Of a DNA stretch of 64,000 nucleotides, positions 1 through 14,100 are shown piece after piece. Under the pieces are notes generated by a model. It saw only the letters and a list, made by a program, of their open reading frames with translations, had not been told where the DNA came from and did no database searches. The stretch spans positions 1 to 64,000 of the forward strand of contig CAJQUW010010284.1 in assembly GCA_907163375.1 (NCBI GenBank), in the 5' to 3' direction. Origin of the DNA: Prostheceraeus crozeri. Lineage: Eukaryota > Platyhelminthes > Polycladida > Euryleptidae. A program made the translations under genes and the position numbers. Each line of letters opens with the position of its first letter. Position 1 is the first letter of the stretch.

Positions 1-582
1 CTTGATTAAACGATCAAATGCTTTGCTTTTCTTATCATGAAATTGAATTTCCATTCTTTTGAAATCTCGCATAATTTTCCAACAAGAGCCAATGAGACTT
101 TTTAGCTGCGAATTTCTGCGTACGAGGATAAACAGTTGAATCAGTTGAATCAAGACCACGCAGCTTACGGTGCAGAAGCATGAATTAATTTTAGCATTAC
201 GGAGTTGAAGTTAAAAAAGCTTCGAAATCTGACTGAGTATTAGTACCTATGGAGATTTATACCATTCATTAAGTTTTACATGAGAGAGGCCTTCGGTCAT
301 TCTTTTATAAATATCCAAGTTAGTTATCCAAGTATTTGTAAAGTGTTTTTTGTTGTTGTCTTAAACCTTTATATTTTTCGACCAGCTCTTTGGTCATCGT
401 CAGACGGAAGGATTTTACATGGGAGACATAATTCAAAATTCATGTATGGGAGTAGTATAGAGAGATAAACAAAATGATATCTCTATGCAAATGATAGAAA
501 TCATAGAGTTCGATGGAAAGGAAGGAAGTGGATCTCTATGATCTTTGTTCTGTGTTGTCAATGAAATCGCAGGAACAGTCGG
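1..582. other. No feature seen
   Basis: AT-rich sequence with no convincing frame, repeat or RNA motif. Confidence 0.5.
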
Positions 583-950
583 CTACACAAAACAAGAACC
601 ACAGAGGTCTGAGAAGGCTTGTTCTTCCTTGTTGCTAATTTTTGGGTTGGATTTTTTTATGAAGATTGCTTCTCTAATTCTGAGGTTGCAATTGTCGTTG
701 TCAGATGCCAGGATATCCACTGAAATATTCTTACCATTATTGTTGCAATTACATGGGTGTTTGAGTGCTGAGTAGGATTCGTTAGAAATATGTTTTCTAA
801 CTCGCGTATGCAAAAGTCGTATAGTGCTGCCGACATAAATGCTTCTACACTTAGGCAACCTACTGCAGGTAATTTGATGCACAACATTCTTGAGAAGACA
901 ATTACCTCTATTTTTGAGAATGCGTCCATTTAACGGCAGGTATTTGTTCT
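583..950 (-). mobile_element. Penelope-like element, GIY-YIG endonuclease end (fragment)
   Basis: On the minus strand the frame reads NGRILKNRGNCLLKN, then VVHQITC, then a GIY-YIG core (IYVGST, with R and H at the expected later positions) and LRIREAIFIKKSNPKIS, which matches the C-terminal endonuclease of Penelope-like retroelements, where a Cys-rich segment precedes the catalytic fold. The reverse transcriptase portion is absent upstream, so this is a truncated 3' fragment. A cysteine cluster and the xxRIREAxxI block are intact, so it is not very old. Confidence 0.7.
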
Positions 951-2885
951 TTTTGTCTTGATATTCACTAAGTTATTTTGGCATGCTTCTTTGTGAACGT
1001 CTAGTCGCTTTAAGATGCTGCGTGACTGAGGTTTTCACGATATATCGAGGACTAGTTTACAGTGGACATTGTAGACTCAATAAATTATTGACTTGTTTTC
1101 TAATTTCTCCTTCGACGCACAATAGGACTTAATTTATTACAATTTTGTGACAAAAATTTGTTTTCAGCATCATAATCTGAAAAACTGACTCAGAACCTGA
1201 AGATTGTTGACCATATGCATACAAAACTGTATCTCGATGCAAAATTCCTATGACCTAGTACAATGTATGCTATTTTTGAAATAAACATATTTTGATTACG
1301 TTGTGATACTCAGGGTACACTTTGACTAATTGTAAGTACCAGACAACCATCTTCACATGATTTTAGCCTGCTTTGCTGTTCATGATTTTGTCAGCCTTCA
1401 GAGTTGGCGTGTCTTCTGTAATGCTTTGAAGTAAAAAATGACGATTACAAAAAAAATATCGCGTTTAAAAAATTGCGATTAAAAAACATGAAGAATTTCA
1501 GAAGCATGTTTGTAGACGCGATTTTGTGCGAATGCAAAAGGCAAAAAGAGAAACCATGTTTGTGTCAGGTGAAACTCATCAATTTTAGATATTTATGAGA
1601 TAAATAGTTAGATAAATATTTTTGTTCCTTTGACAAAGTGATATTGGAAATATTATTTAGAAAAATACAATGTGAAGTTAGTTATCGTCTCGTTAATTGC
1701 ATTTAAGGTGATTAACATTGTGGCATGGATATCAGCAGAAATCCATCTAAAAATCAGCAAAAGATATTGATGAAGGCTGATAACTTGTCATCAACTTGTA
1801 TAAATAAATTTGCGCAGTAACCTCATCATCGTGTTCGGGAAAATCTGGAAATATAAATTTGAAGCAAAGAAACTTTAAAAACATGACTTCACATCATAAA
1901 TTTGCACTGCCGCTGATATTTGGCGGCTCATTGCATAATCAGTCCTTCACGCTATCATTATGACAAACTTTTGTACTTCTCCATCCAAGCTTTGTGATGT
2001 CAGAAGGAGGATTTGATGTCCTTAAACCCATAGTTATTATCTCTCCCAGAATTGAATTTCTCACAGCTACTCCAATGTACATCACGTTGAAGATCACTTA
2101 AAGCTTTTGTAGACATTTTCAAGGAAAGATATTTTTGTAGATATCTAAATCGAGCATGTAGGCTGTTAGACAGTCTAACAACTATTTAATAGAAATAAGG
2201 TTCACAGTAGTCTAAAACCTCTGAATTCCGAATTTCAGCTTTGATCCAGATAAACTGTGGAATGTAGGTAGTACTTTCAGTTGAATGGATTGATTCTTGA
2301 AATGCATAGACCTATACAAACAAACAAGAGTTCACGTGGGCAAATACATTTTCCAGGTGATTCCAGGTGATTTCCAGGTGAATACACTTTTGATGGGACC
2401 CTTCAAACACTAGCCTAATGCCATAATAGGCTCTGAAAATTCTTACGAGGATAAATAAGAATTATATATTAAATAGCGAAGACACGCCAGGAATAAATCA
2501 ATTACCCTGGCAAGCTTGGTAGGGCTAAACGTGACTTATTGCTTGATTTATGCAAGTGGCAGGTGTACAAGGTAGACATAATTGGATTTCTGAAGTAGAA
2601 AATAATTAGAAGTATTGAAATAATCGATGTAGATCCACATATGGGATATATTTCTGGGAAGTCGAATAACAATAAAATATCAAAAATATCAAGCCTGCAA
2701 AGAAACTAAAAGTGTGTTTCAATCATCAGACAAGACCATTTTCGGTGGCAAATTAACAGTGAACTTATGAACATAGTCTCAAATTTTAAACTTAAATTCT
2801 AGCTATATACAGTACTTAGTAGAAATATTGGATAACCTAGTTTTCTAACAACCACAAAGGTCACAACTAAAAAGAAAAATGATAG
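951..2885. other. No gene seen; short tandem motif
   Basis: Noncoding by eye. A small tandem of TTTCCAGGTGA occurs at about 2350-2382. Nothing else is supported. Confidence 0.5.
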
Positions 2886-3215
2886 CTATGAGCATGAATA
2901 CAGATGACAAGCATTAAAAAAAAGATGTAAAAATTCTGATGTCGTGTGATTGCTCATCAATGGTCCATTGTATCCCTTGATTATTAGTGTCTCTGCTGTT
3001 TTTGAGTAATTTGTCTTCATCATGTTTTTGAAATCTGCTGCTGGAGGATGTACGCACAAGGATATTTCAGATGGAGGATTGCCTTTTATGCATTCATTGG
3101 TCCTCTTCTGCAAATGTCTCCGAGTTTCTCCGATGCAGCACTGAGAGCAGTGTTCACAATCACATAAATAGACAAGAGAGGAGCACTCTTCGAAATTGAT
3201 TGGATCCTTGTTTCT
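2886..3215 (-). mobile_element. Second, diverged Penelope-like GIY-YIG fragment
   Basis: The minus strand translates as VYLCDCEHCSQCCIGET followed by RRHLQKRTNECIKG, the Cys-rich lead and GIY-YIG core of a Penelope-like endonuclease with Tyr replaced by Cys in the second half motif. The frame continues to 2886 without a clear terminal motif. It differs strongly in sequence from the fragment at 583-950, so it belongs to another lineage. The reverse transcriptase part is missing. Confidence 0.55.
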
Positions 3216-4934
3216 AAAAGTATTTTGTGTTTACCATGTGTTATATGGAGTTTTTATTTTTGATCTTTAGCACGTTGTTGATCTGATGTATTTTTTTGTT
3301 TGCTTCCTTGAATGTGCTTGCTTTGTAGGGCAGCTTCCAATATAAAATAATCAAGGGATTATTATTTCAAGGGATATAAATATATTGTTTTGCTTGTTGC
3401 TCTTCATCTGAGCCATTTTTCAAATTGTCATGTGGATTAGACATTTTCATATCAACTTGTTCAAAACGTTTCTCAATTAATCTCAATCTTTTTCTCAATT
3501 ATCTCAATTTTTTTTCAATCTCCCTCAGAATACGAACACTTTTTTATATGCTCATTGAGAATCATATAGACCGATTAACTACAAAAATAATGCAATTCGA
3601 GCCCTCTATACACGATCTCAAAATCTAACCACAGACGCAAATTTAAAACCGGAAATGAGGGAAAAGGTGAACACAATTTTTATGAGTAACGGTTATGCTA
3701 ATCGCGTAATTGAGAAAGTTTTTGAAATGAAATCTCTTCGGCTATTATCTTTAAAAACTAAAGGCGCTTTTGCAGAAATAATGTATATTGTGTAATTCCA
3801 TAAAAGGGAGGTCTGATTCAATGGCGTGAAAATATGTTGGTGAAGCAGAAATAGCAGTAATCTTTTCACATACATGGATTTAATAAAGTGGTTGCAAGGG
3901 ACTTTGGGCTGGTAGATATCTCAATGCTGCTTTTGTCTCGCATGAAACGAAGAATTAGTTTGTCTCACAATCAACGTTCGTGCACTCTCGCAGCTTCTGT
4001 CGTGCCCTGACTGTGCGCAGCTTCAACACGAACTTCTGACGAAAAACGCAGTCCTGAAAATGAATATAATGCCATTCTAACTAATCAGGTATCAGCAAAA
4101 ACAGTTTCTGTTCAATGGAAATCTTTTCACAACCAAATTCTCCGTCGGAAGGTTAAATTTCTTCATAGACGGCAACAACACTTGATTTATGGCTATCTGT
4201 GCGACGTGAATCGATCAATCAGCTCATTCGAACATGAGAAACCTTGACGCTAAGAAGCACCTCTGTCGTTGAAAGTCAATTCACCGCTTGGATATCAATT
4301 CGAACACATAGTCTATGGCTATCGTGCGTGCTTCCAGTTGAGCATATGAGACTACTCCGCGAAATGTCGGAAATGAGCTCTCGTTGGGCTACGATGTTCC
4401 ACTCAGTCGTGTTTCATATTTTGCTCACATGAATCTTTGTTGTGTTGCTTTCAATAACAGTGGCAGCTCTGTGGTTTCCTAATGGTCATCCTTGCCTTCA
4501 AGATCAAATTTTTCCCATTAGTGATGAAGCGCTTCACGTAACATAGCCTTTTCTCCTCGACTATGCACAAGATCATGCGATAGGCCTAAATATTGAACAT
4601 ATGTAGTGCTGCAGTCACGCAAGCATAATGAAATGTGCAAAAGAGGATATTTCTGATGATGAATTTCTCCATGTCGGTGGTCATCCGTGACTTCTAATCG
4701 TCAGTTCTGAACTTTCGAAAGGAAACTACTTATAGGGTCTTCTCCTATAACGTTTTCCCAAATAGTGATCAGGTGCTGCCGTCAGTGTGATGAACAATTC
4801 TTGTGTGGTGCTGACACATGGATAATACTTCGATAAACAATCATTGACAAGCATTGACAAGCATCCGACTCAGCTAATGCAACAATCAGTGCTGCATTAC
4901 ATGGTCTCATGAATGCTTTCATTTCGATTACAAT
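3216..4934. other. GPCR 3' flank, no feature seen
   Basis: This stretch lies downstream of the receptor stop codon and would contain its 3' UTR. No clear AATAAA in a sensible place was found, and no other gene. Confidence 0.4.
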
Positions 4935-5123
4935 CTACGTTCGGTTAGCACTCGAAAGGTTTAAAGAAGAATTAGCAGAAGATTTGCTGCTGTCTGAGCA
5001 TCTTCCACATAAAATCTGTCTGACATTGCTTCGAAATTTTGATCCACCCAAATACAGAAAGAAATTGATTGCAGAATTGATGTAGATCAGCTTCTTAGAT
5101 GAATTCAAAATCGCTCCCATTGC
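4935..5123 (-). CDS. GPCR exon 4: TM7 and C-terminal tail
   Basis: This last exon encodes residues 291-352 plus TAG. The acceptor CTTTCCACAG at 5124 gives phase 0 and adds an Ala before the in-frame ATG at 5118-5120, which is internal. TM7 carries NSAINFFLY, then helix 8 (GGSKFRSNVRQIL), a Cys-x-x-Cys pair (C329, C332) that could be palmitoylated, and a Ser/Asn-rich tail with many phosphorylatable serines. A family A transposon begins only 57 bp upstream of the acceptor. I found no clear AATAAA just downstream. Confidence 0.85.
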   Translation of the reverse strand, partial: AMGAILNSSKKLIYINSAINFFLYLGGSKFRSNVRQILCGRCSDSSKSSANSSLNLSSANRT

Positions 5124-8100
5124 CTGTGGAAAGAAAAAGTACCATCAGTCATGATCTTTAGTGCTGTTCATTCTAGGTGTCATAGAGTAAGTATGTAGTG
5201 TCGACTCAAAAAAAGTATCTGTATAAAGTTAAATTTTTATATGAAAGATTCAGTTTTTGCTGAGATTATGTTTCTGCGGTTCAAAAAATTATTTGAGCAG
5301 TTTTTAAAAAGCTGAAATTTTGCATATTATTCCTGTGTTTATATACTACCGAGATGAAGCCACTTTATAAATAGCATGAAACAAGTTGGATATCAAAAGG
5401 AATGAATATTTGCTACCAAACATCTTAATTAAGCAGAAATTAAGCTGATTATCAAGGAAATTTCATGAACTGTACTATAATGCAAGTCCCTGCAAGTCTT
5501 CAAGGAAAGGTTGAGATGATGTTCAGAACTTCTTGGCTTCTTTTCAGCGGCATGACTTCATGACTCACATGGCGTCATTTCTTGAATCTGAATAGTAATG
5601 TGGATTCATTTGCATCTTTTAAAGTTAGTTATGATCATCTTCCTCCATCGAATTGCTAATTCAACAAGCCATGTTACCTCTCCAGGGCTGTCATGACATG
5701 GAGGATCTGTAAATTACTTTTCTTTATTCTGTATTGCTATCATGATCAGTCAAATTCCTGTACATTTCTCCAAAAGTGTAAAAGTTTGTATATCTCACAT
5801 GTGGTACTAGGTCTCAACTCATGTTCATTTAATGAAATCGAAACTGTACACACATTGGGGATTTAATAAATGCTCAGTTGCTACTCTACCTAATATACTT
5901 TCTCTGTGCTAGGTCCTACTCATTTTTGGAAGCGCACCGACTGCGGCTGCTAAGGAATTTAGTGCTTGCATTTTCAAGTCTTTCTGATCGCTCTAAGGCC
6001 TCAGTCACACTGCGAGCTTTTTCAAGCGTTTCCGAGCAAAGCGTTTTGCAGCAAATATAAAGTCATCATTGCAGCAGTTATAGACCGCCACACTGCGAGC
6101 AAAGCAAACCAGAGCGATTGATAGCTTGCGGAGATACGTTTGCTCGCGTTTACTCGGGACGCTCGTGTTTGCTTTGCTTTCAGTGTGGCTGAGGCCTAAC
6201 TCTAAGAAACATGGAAGTCAGATTTCTATTCCTGTATTCCAGCATAAATGCATCACTGATTTTCTCGAACTGTTGTTTGAAATAATGTGCATGTGATATC
6301 CTAATAATTCTAGAATTCAGATAATCGAATCAAATATCCTTTCAATTATTCCTCTGGCATTTCTCTGATTCTATTTGTAGTATTTTTCTTATTTGAATAC
6401 AATCTGGCTTTAACAATGATGAATGGTTTTTGAGAAAGTCTGCAAATGGAGCACAACGGCTGCTCCTTTATTTCGATGCTTTGAACATTTTTATTATATT
6501 TCTTTATTCCCAACTTAACCATTGCGTCTACCTTTTTTCTAAATATTTGCCGTTAACAAGGTATCTGTTTCAAATAATTGTCTACTGATTGATGTCAAAT
6601 CTTTCCTGAGAGACACTAGAATAATTGCACAGTCAAATTGAAAGTAACAAGGAACCAGTGCCCATTGACCAATTTTCTCTATGCTTGTGCGAGTGCGCGA
6701 TATCTAACTTAGCGCTAAATCAGGGAAGTAACTGTTCCAATAACTAAAAGTCCTCTTCGTTCGCTGTATACAGAAACCCGATTATCGTATCCTATCCCCT
6801 TTTCAGTGCTGTTGTCGTACCACCTACAGCAAGTCGTACAAATGCTTCGCTTCTTGTAAGCGAATGTATCTGAATTTGGCTGGAAGTGCAGACTAGTTGA
6901 TTGCCTGCCCATGGCTTGCAAATATTTCTTATTCTCAAACTGATCGTTTTCAGGATTCTAATCAGGAACTGTTTCATGTTTGACGCATTTAGAATTTATA
7001 TTGTTGTTGTAGGTGGTACCATAAAAGTATTAGAATAATTACAATGATCGGTTTTCTGCACCGCGACGGAAGAGGACTTATAGTTATCGAGACAGTTACT
7101 TCCCTAATTTAGCGCTACGCTAGATATCGCGAATAGCGAAAGTTGGTCAATGGACACAAGTTCCTTGTTAGCTGTGTTAATTGTTAGACTCATATGGAAT
7201 CACGCTGGTCTAGCTTCTCTCAGAAAAGATTTGACACCAATCAGTAGATAATTATATGAAACAAATAACTTGTTAACGGCAAATATTTAGAGAAAAAGGT
7301 TGGCGCAATGCTGTGACGTAGTGCATAGAGTAGGGATATATAGGTAGAGTGTCGACTCAAACAAGTATCTGTAAACAGTAAAATTTTTTTATCAAAAGAT
7401 TCAGTTTTTGCGGAGATAACGTTCCCGTGATCCAAAATATTAATTGAGCACTTTTTAAAAAGTCAAAATTTGCGAATTTATATACCTCTACCGAGATGAC
7501 TCTCCTATATAAGTAGTATTCAACAAGTTGGATATCAAAGGGAATGAATATTTGATAATAAGCATCCTAACTAAGCGGAAATCAAGCTGATCATCAAGGG
7601 AATTTCATTAATTGTATTATAATGAAAGTCTTCATGAAAAAGTAGCGATATTATTCGTGCTTTCTTGTCTGAAATTTCAAGTTTTAAAATTCAATTTTCA
7701 TCGGCATGATTTCATGATTCGATCACTAAATTCATACTTCATTTCTAGAATCTGAATAGTGATGTGGACCCATTTACATCTTTCAAAGTTAAATGAAGTC
7801 ATTGTCTTTGATTACGTGATTTTGCTGTACCAGTGGCAGGTTGCCTGTGATATGATCACGCTTAAGAATATACTCTTGAGATTGAGCATGAAAGTAATAG
7901 GAAACCATCAAATTTCTAATTTAACAAACATTAACTCTCCAAGGCTGTCATGACACGGAGAATCTGTGAAATACCATCATTCCTTCTGCATTGCACTATC
8001 ATTATCACTCAATTCCGTCGCAATTTCTTCAAGACTGCAAAACTTTGCATGTCTCACATTTGGTGACAATACCACTTGTATCTCCCATGAGTTCATTTAA

Positions 8101-11100
8101 TAAAATCGAAAGTGTATACACACTGGGGATTTAATAAATGCGGAGTCATTACTCTACCTAATATACCTACTCTTTGACGTAGTGTCACCTATAACAAGAT
8201 GGTTCTTGTGCACCCGGACAATCTTCGCCACTTCATGGCTCCGACGCTCCTCTGTACCACTACTTACAACATTTTTATGATAACTTTTTGAAGCTCACTT
8301 TATGTTGTTAGAGGCACGTGAATTTATTTGTTCACTTATTTCAACAATCATTATTTCTATATTTATGCTGCAAGAACTTTAGTTTGCAATAAAATTTATC
8401 AATGATCACATCCAATTAAGAATATAATTTGATGTTTTTCATTTAATGGGTCTACTCAAGCCACTAGCACATTGATAATCAGATGCGATTTGCAAAATAT
8501 GCAGGTCCAAGTAGCTTAAGTCGTTAAAGTGAAATAACAGAGTGAAAATTTCGAAATCAGTGATTAGTCTATTCAAACGGTGATGGTAACTGCAATGAAT
8601 TGATTGCTGTCATCAAATAACTGAAATGAGTTGATTGGCATAGTTCAACAGAATTATAATTCATTGCCTGTCCAAAATATTTGATCAAAATTAACTTTTT
8701 ATAACCCTTGGCTGCAGATAAATCAACAGTTACTCAGCGAGATGGCAAGAATTCAAAATGACAGATGGACAGAGCAAACAAAGATTTCTACCAAGAAAAA
8801 CAGGAGAGAAGATAAATTGCTACACAATTATAAGTACACAAGCTAGATTTGCACAATCAGCGAAATGTCGAACGAAAACTGTTCAGCATTTAGTTTTTCA
8901 AGTATCAATATTCATAAATATTCAACGACCATCAAATTCAAATGTAATTCACGCATTGCTCGGGTACAGAAGTACTTCTACATATTGACGCACGAATTTA
9001 GCACAAAAAATTCAAGCGTACCTTGTTCAAGACTGGATCTGTTCGAGGAATTATTTTGCTTATTGGCTTCAATAATCGATAGGGAAGGGTTAGAGCTAAG
9101 AAGCAAACGGCAATGGAAACCAACATCTTTGTTAACTGATACTGAGTTCGTCTTTGAGATTTCGCTCTTTGAGTATCCTCTCCAGCCTGTGAAAATAAAG
9201 ACAGATGAAATAGGAAGCAAGAAATTAGAGATCGCATTTTTTAAAATGTAAACAGTTGTCATAAATGCCCGTGCGCTATCTTCGACTAGTTTGTCTTCTC
9301 GGTTAGCGATGTAGATGCAGTTGAATGCAGATATAATTCCTGGGTTACAAGCAACAAGCTTGTTATATCATACACAACCCAATATACTGTATGTCCTAAC
9401 CGCGCATATGTGGTGCCGTGTATTTGCCATCAACAAATTCAGCATCTGAAAAGTTTGCAACCTTTTGTTTTGACGTCGTCATGTGATGGTCTAAGCCGTC
9501 GGTCGATTACTCAAAGTATTGTCGTCATTCTTGTAATCTAGTTGCCAGTGTTTCACCTTTTCCAATCCATGAACAATAATTGTCAATTCAGTAGTGAAAT
9601 ATTTCAGGACAAATGCAATCTTCATTTTTGACATGAGATAATTGATAAATGTCGTGCAGCTGACTGAGTTTCCATTCTTCTATCCACAGAATTAAATATT
9701 TTTTTATCTGCTTCGGTTTGCTAGAAGTGTGATTAATACGAAATTGACGGCACATAGAGGAACTTATTAAGTGGGCAAAAAGGAATTCCTAATAACCTAC
9801 AGAGATAGGAAAGAAAGTCATGCGTCGCTTGCGGATTAATGTGAGTTCCAGCAAAGTGCTTCGATTGCCACAATTCCGAGATTCGAAGAATTCAGAACAT
9901 TCCGCACAAGTTTTCTCCATAATGTTGCCCCTTCGATCATTATTACAAAAAGTAGCACGCGTGCGAAAAATTAGTTCACTTGATGATTTCACCATCCTCT
10001 CCTCGACATTTCTGACTGCACTGAATCGAAAGTTAGCCAAGACAACGATGTGTGTTTTGGTGTGTGCAAAGTGATATCACTGATACTATGAATAACTGAT
10101 GGTATCAAAATTAAAAAATATATAAATGCTTCATATTTAAAACACAGAAAAAGTTTTAACATATATAGAACGCTTGTATACATATCTGAAATATTTTCCA
10201 CAATCGATATCTTCATTTTCATGTTGAAATACTCTGGCGACCGATGGCCATAATCAAGGAGCTAATGGTAGTCCGATATTCAATCGCTCCGGTCGCATTC
10301 GAGCTTGGATAATGTGAAATCCTAAAAAACGCATGCAAACATAATGTTTCGCATCTGAAATATCAAATTTGAACATTTGCATTCTCTGTCGTGTGTGAAT
10401 GATTGAAGCCATTTACTCAACCATTTTGTTTACATTTGCTCGAGTTCAATCTATCCTTGAATTCAAACCTGTTTTCGTGGTTGCTTAGAATGTAGTGTTG
10501 TACAGTGTGCATGAAAAATGCACTTAAAAAGACTTTTTACCACAATTTTGTGACGAGTGAAGCGTGTGAATTTAGGTCTATCCACAGCATGCGAACATGT
10601 ATATCATCATCAGTTGTTCGCAATCCTTATGCTATACAATTGTGCATGCCGATTGCCCACACTGCTTTACATATAATGAATTTGCTATGCAACGGAAGAT
10701 TTCAAACTCGCAAGCGACATGAATATCAGAGATAGCTGTGTAATAATGGTATTAAGATTTGCACATGCTCATTCAATCAAAAAACACATCATCGGCTGAT
10801 GAAATACTATATCTATATTGCATGAATAGGCCTATTAGGCCTACATGTGAGCCAGCATAAAAACAAGGGCGTTAGTGGAAAGTGCTGCATTTCTTCTCTC
10901 ATCTTTGTTTAATGTTTCCTGCAATATTTGATGTAGCAATTCTCGGAGAATTTCTCAAGCTTTCATCTGACATACGCAACCGTGACTTCTTCAGTTTCAT
11001 CGAAGACAATGTCGATTCGCATATTATGTGCTACCAAATATGAAGGCAATTTTTCTGACCTTGTCTTTTTTATTTTTGTGCATTTTGATTCGTTTAGTCC

Positions 11101-14100
11101 GCTATGGAACAAATACTTAACTGTGCTTAATTATTTATGAGATTTGACACCAGTAATGTCGTTTTGTCATAGATAACTGAAAATTTCCTCCTATGCATCC
11201 AATGCAAAACGACACCAGTAATCAGTTGACGGAAATAGACATCAAACATAGAAGTGGCCTTCTATGGTATTATTAATTTCTATGACTTCATCTGCTAGCT
11301 ATGAATAGATACCCATCTAAACATAATGTAAAATTATCAAGGAATACAAAGCAATCATCAATTTCATATGCTACATGCATAGAAATTAACAATACCATAG
11401 ATTATCTACTTCTATGATCTAAGCATTCCCAGTGAAAATGGCATTGAGGAGATTCCTATGGTTCATAATTTGGATTTGTAGATATCTCAAGTTTGACATA
11501 CTTCAATGTTCTGAGCTGCATGGGCTATGTAGAAAATTATCATAGATTTGAGTCATTTGCAGATCAAAATCTTGGATTCTTGATGTCATAGATTTTTAAT
11601 TCAGTAACCATGCATATATATTACCTTTCAAATGATCAGCCTAAATCGTCTCTTGCGCTAACGCGCACTCGTCGATATGGCAGCATTACTGGTGTCATAT
11701 CGATACAATAGTCTTATATTACTCAATCTGTAAATATTGTAGTAATGTTTCCTTATTACCCTAGCGGGCCACGAAAAAATCTTTCACGTGCCGGATATGT
11801 ACCGCGGGCCCCATGCTGTGCACCCGTGGCCTACCTTTAACTTTCAGTAATTATGTATATCCAATTCTAATATTTTTAGAATTATAAAGGTACTTTGTTC
11901 ATAGAATATGTGTCATCAATTTATGTCATCCAGAAAATCAGCTCACCTCAATCATCTTGATCTCTTTTGAGTGACGTTTCAAAGAGTAAAGAATCATCGA
12001 GCCTGTTATGACAATAATTGTAGCAGGAAGCAAAGAGGAGATTGCAATTTCAAACCAATAAAATATTTGAGACCAAAGAGTTCCTGTGATTTTCTCCGAG
12101 ATGTCACATTTGAGGGCCCCGCTGACCATATACATAAGCCGGAATGAGTAAGGAATGTGGCCATACATCACCAGGATGCAACAGAAGGTAACAAGAAGCA
12201 TGACGACGTAAAGGCGACGACTCACCCTCACCTGCAGAGGAAAAGCAATCTTAAGATTGAAATATCTTCATTAATTTTCATGTTTCAGCATGTGAGATAA
12301 TCGTAGAGATAATCTTTTTCTCATAATCGTAGAAAGGAGAGCAGATTGAACATCCGTTATCAGGAAGGGACAATTGATGTGAAAAAAGACAGCAATGAGA
12401 ATATTGTAAAATGAATTGAAAAACATTTTATCATCTTGAGATCTGAGAGCATTCTACATTATACGATTTTTGAGAGCTCTTTGAATAATTTGAGAAATTT
12501 TAGTATCAAACTTGAGCTTTGTGTTATATACAAAACTGATTCATTCAAATACGATTATAAGACAAACCACCGGCAAAATATGATTATTTATTAGTCCTAT
12601 CCAAAGAAATCCGACCTTCGGCATAAGTATTCCATTGATTTCGAGAGATAAATATTCAGAATCTGCGAGTATCAAAAGGTATGTCATGCAATTGAAGAAA
12701 AAAGAGAATTATATGTATTATGGAGACATTGTGAAAACCAGCATGAAGGATTTGAACAAAACTTCAATGTTAACATTAGAGGAGTGCATCATAATAACGC
12801 AAAGGAAAAGCAAATTGCAGAAACCGTAATTATTAGAAATAAAAGTGAACAAAACATTTGACTGTTAAACATTTGACCAATCAAACTTACCAGCATTGAC
12901 TCGACAGCATTAGGGAGATGCATGGAAGTGCATTGTGGCCACTTTACAAAGATATGTGCTATGTTGACTTCATTATCTTTCACAATTCACCCATGATATT
13001 TTAATACTAGACATTTCCATGTCTATTTCAGATATTTCCAGATGGATTTCAGATTTCTTCAATTGAGTTTCAGATATCTATCAGAGACTCAACTTTGAAG
13101 ATATCTGAAATTCATTGGGAAAGATCTGAAATATATTTGGAAATATCTGAAATAGACATGGAAAGGTGAAGACCATAGAATAAGTACATTAGGTAGAGTG
13201 GAAACTCCGCATTTATTAAATTCCAATGTGTATGCACGTTCGATTTTATTAAATGAACTCGAGGTGAATACAGTTGGGCATTGTTGCCAAATGTGAGATA
13301 TGCAAAGTTTTGCAGTTTTGAAGAAATCACCACGGAATTGAGTGATCATAAAATGCAGAAGGAATGATGGCATTCTCCGTGTCATGACAGCCTTGGAGAT
13401 TTAATGTTTGTTAAATTAGCAATTCGATAGGTTGCTATTAGGGTTGGCTTTTTGTCGGCTAAAACTGGGTTTTCCCGCTAAGTGGTAAAAACCGGCTAAA
13501 ACTAAAATTCCGAAAAATCAGTCTATTTCTTTACGAAATGATCGACAGAAAGTTCGGGTTTGAGTATTATGATGCATGTGGTTTGCAGTTTGCAATTCTT
13601 ATCTTCCAAAACATGACGTTCATTCTGTGATAGAACTACATGATATGTTTTTGTCACGAGCGGCATACGATGTTGTCTTTTGTTTACGATTGCTCTGCCC
13701 TTTTCTTGTGATTTAAGAACAAATGTAGACTTCAGCACCATTTTGGCTCTTTGGTTCATGTAATAGAAGTTGTTAAATACTCCCAGAATTATCATCAAAT
13801 GAATGAAAAAGATGAAAATAAATATATGAATATAACTGGTTTATATATAGAACTAAATTAAGGAAACCACTTTCCTCATGTGGACGAAGTTCAATAATCC
13901 CTCTGTCATTATTCTGTGTTGAATGCTCAGCAATAATGCAGAGTGTATTTCAATAGCAGCTTAGGTTTCATCAGATCTAGATTTGAACCCTGGTCTCATG
14001 AACGCAGAGAGAACACTCTATCGAAGAGCGTCTGCACCGGAAAATCTCAGCTTCCAAATTAAGCAATGTATGTCACTTAGAATGCATTTCTACTTTTTTA

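Noticed and set aside
3693-3875. 60-aa minus frame that looked like a receptor tail (RRDFISKTF)
   Set aside because: The receptor already has its own TM7 exon and stop at 4935; no splice signals support this frame.
8865-9251. 128-aa plus frame
   Set aside because: It is antisense to GPCR exon 3; the minus-strand frame with TM6 and splice sites is the real one.
12789-12983. Possible extra GPCR exon with a donor-like GTAAGT
   Set aside because: Exon 1 joins exon 2 in phase without it, it has no receptor homology, and it would disrupt the second intracellular loop.
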